Assembly: GCA_022565015.1 (NCBI GenBank)
Contig: JADFKI010000209.1
Span: forward strand, 1 to 6,823
Source of the DNA: Chloroflexota bacterium
GTDB taxonomy: Bacteria; Chloroflexota; Dehalococcoidia; Lucifugimonadales; JADFKI01
Direction: 5' to 3'
Length of the DNA stretch: 6,823 bases
Shown here: positions 5,800 to 6,823 of the stretch, in pieces
Layout of the letters: every line of letters begins with the position of its first letter
Numbering within the stretch: the first letter of the stretch is position 1
The notes under the pieces: model-generated
Database searches by the model: none
What the model was told of the DNA's origin: nothing
Seen by the model: the letters and a program-made list of their open reading frames with translations, nothing else
Translations under genes and position numbers: made by a program

Positions 5800-6549
5800 A
5801 TGGCAGTTCCGGGTATAAACGAATTACAGATCGTCACGACTCCAACTCTCGATTGGCTCAGCGACCACGCAGTCGATTGCCGATCACAGTTTCTCATTGC
5901 CAGCCCGTTTGTAAACGATGGAATTTTTGACTTGACCAGAGCGGTCCGTGGTAGCGTATCGCGTACCCTAGTAACTAGAACGGACTTGCGTAATTTTGCG
6001 CTCGGCTCGTCGAATTTGGAAACACTTTGTACGCTGGCGAGCGAAGGCGTTTCGATTCGCAGTCTGCACGACCTTCACGCGAAAATCTACATATTTGACA
6101 CGACCTATGCACTGGTGTCATCCGCCAACGCTACTTATGCAGGGTTGCGACACAATCTCGAATGTGGACTTGCAACCACGGATGCCAAGGTTATCCAGCA
6201 GCTTAGGCGGCAGCTGCTACGCGGATTCAGTGCTGACAGACGCGCTCGTGCAATGACAGAAGAAGAGCTTCAAGCACTCAAGAAACCTCTCGCTGACATG
6301 AAACTGGCATTGTCCACAATCTCAGAGCGGCAGATAGAGAGGTTTGAGACTGACTTTGAGGATGTGCAATTTTCAATAACAGACAAGAATGCTTTTCTAC
6401 TGGGTTTCACAGGATGGCTCAGGCTTACGCTGGAAGGTGTTATCGATTTGCCAGATATGACTTTTCGTCTTGGACAACTTGTAGCCGTATGCACTCTGAG
6501 GTGGACCCCGAAATTTGGACAGGTGGCTAAGAGAGAGTCCCGCTTCTAG
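5800..6549 (+). CDS. Phospholipase D-like (HKD) protein, C-terminus cut off by an IS3-family element
   Basis: The protein has 249 residues from ATG 5800; GTG 5791 with a GGGA before it is an equal alternative start. A PLD-type fold is shown by LDWLSDHAVDCRSQFLIASPFV (17-38) and one HKD motif, LHAKIYIFD (92-100: H93, K95, D100), followed by SSANAT (107-112) and NLECGL (119-124). A single HKD motif is usual in nuclease-type members that dimerise to build the active site. Charged helices follow (145-195), then FLLGFTGWLRL and DMTFRLGQLVAV. At about residue 232 the coding sequence crosses into the insertion element. The last 17 residues (LRWTPKFGQVAKRESRF) are encoded by IS terminal DNA and end at TAG 6547-6549. 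Original length and role are unknown; such domains occur in nucleases, restriction-type enzymes and lipases. Third positions are more A/T than in the dehydrogenase, which suggests separate ancestry. Activity after truncation is doubtful. Confidence 0.82.
   Translation: MAVPGINELQIVTTPTLDWLSDHAVDCRSQFLIASPFVNDGIFDLTRAVRGSVSRTLVTRTDLRNFALGSSNLETLCTLASEGVSIRSLHDLHAKIYIFDTTYALVSSANATYAGLRHNLECGLATTDAKVIQQLRRQLLRGFSADRRARAMTEEELQALKKPLADMKLALSTISERQIERFETDFEDVQFSITDKNAFLLGFTGWLRLTLEGVIDLPDMTFRLGQLVAVCTLRWTPKFGQVAKRESRF
6497..6521 (+). repeat. Putative left terminal inverted repeat of the IS3-family element
   Basis: TGAGGTGGACCCC followed by GAAATTTGGACA has the form of IS3-family ends, which start with TG and carry a conserved CCC...GGACA block. 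The partner repeat is not in the window, so this is by resemblance only. Confidence 0.6.
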
Positions 6550-6573
6550 AATAACCATGTAAAGGAGCAGGAC

Positions 6574-6823
6574 ATGAAGCAGAAACGAATAAAGCACAGC
6601 CCGGCCTTCAAGGCCAAAGTGGCCCTGGCGGCCATCAAAGGGGACAAGACGGTGGCGGAGTTGGCCAGCAGATTCGAGGTACATCCTAGCCAAATGCACG
6701 CCTGGAAGAAAGCACTGTTGGAAGGCGCTGACCAGGTATTCGAGGCAGGCGGCAATCAGCAGGATAAGGATAGGGAGGCACTTATACCTCAGCTCTACCA
6801 ACAGATCGGCCAGTTGAAGGTGG
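6574..6823 (+). CDS. IS3-family transposase OrfA, N-terminal part, cut by window edge
   Basis: OrfA is the DNA-binding partner of the IS3-family transposase; it recognises the element ends, and joins OrfB by programmed frameshifting to form the active enzyme. From ATG 6574 there are 83 codons without a stop, followed by one odd base at the edge. An AAAGGAG ribosome-binding site ends 6 nt before the ATG. The start reads KQKRIKHSPAFKAKVALAAI, then KGDKTVAELASRFEVHPSQMHAWKK (22-46). This is the transposase_8 helix-turn-helix, in which the ASRFEVHPSQMHAWKK part is the recognition end. LLEGADQVFEAGG follows, and the leucine-zipper-like stretch that begins at IPQLYQQIGQLK (71-82) is typical of OrfA dimerisation. 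Usual OrfA length is about 90-120 residues, so only the end is missing. Nothing in the visible part suggests inactivation. Confidence 0.9.
   Translation, partial: MKQKRIKHSPAFKAKVALAAIKGDKTVAELASRFEVHPSQMHAWKKALLEGADQVFEAGGNQQDKDREALIPQLYQQIGQLKV

Larger units (their letters stand above)
6497..6823 (+). mobile_element. IS3-family insertion sequence, left part, cut by window edge
   Basis: The element begins with TG at 6497, has a terminal-repeat-like sequence containing GGACCCCGAAATTTGGACA, and after 77 bp of end region starts an IS3-type orfA. It has landed in the PLD-like gene. The right inverted repeat, orfB with the DDE domain and any target duplication lie outside. The exact left boundary is inferred from the end sequence and could move by a few bases. 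Confidence 0.8.

Overview
The window is high-GC bacterial DNA with ordinary, mostly plus-strand gene organisation. It holds a few intact metabolic genes between two damaged regions. The organism is probably an environmental bacterium of the Chloroflexota (Dehalococcoidia/SAR202-like) or a similar high-GC lineage. That guess rests on the HpaB-type monooxygenase next to a TtuC/DmlA-type dehydrogenase and on an intergenic repeat of the GCGAAGCGAAGAATC type. Taxonomy is inference and is not settled by the sequence.

Layout. 1-156 (minus): the N-terminal 52 codons of coaD (phosphopantetheine adenylyltransferase), running off the left edge. 157-591: non-coding, nothing firm. 592-669: a well-formed ribosome-binding site and start codon opening an Hsp20-like N-terminus, which then loses its frame. 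644-1699: a membrane-anchored protein with two PKD domains but no recognisable signal peptide, so its 5' end looks missing. The junction of these two looks like a rearrangement scar. 1738-1768: a perfect 14-bp-stem hairpin. 1792-2268: a Nudix hydrolase with a TTG start. 2352-3839: a full-length HpaB-family flavin monooxygenase. 3865-3932: a hairpin followed by a dispersed-repeat-like sequence. 4001-4573: a small P-loop kinase of the adenylate kinase/FlaR-like type. 4676-5740: an NAD-type beta-decarboxylating dehydrogenase of the tartrate/D-malate group. 5800-6549: a phospholipase D-like (HKD) protein, cut near its C-terminus by an IS3-family element whose left end lies at about 6497. The orfA of that element starts at 6574 and runs off the right edge.

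How the genes fit together. The monooxygenase and the dehydrogenase could both serve breakdown of aromatic or hydroxy-acid carbon. They are separated by a repeat-bearing gap and a kinase gene, each has its own ribosome-binding site, and no flavin reductase partner is visible, so a shared pathway is only a suggestion. Nudix, P-loop kinase and coaD are housekeeping or salvage-type nucleotide enzymes with no evident link. The right end is accessory: the PLD-like gene has more A/T in its codons than the dehydrogenase beside it and carries the insertion. I did not find a convincing new multi-gene system. The points most worth checking are the Hsp20/PKD junction, the IS-truncated PLD gene and the two intergenic hairpins.
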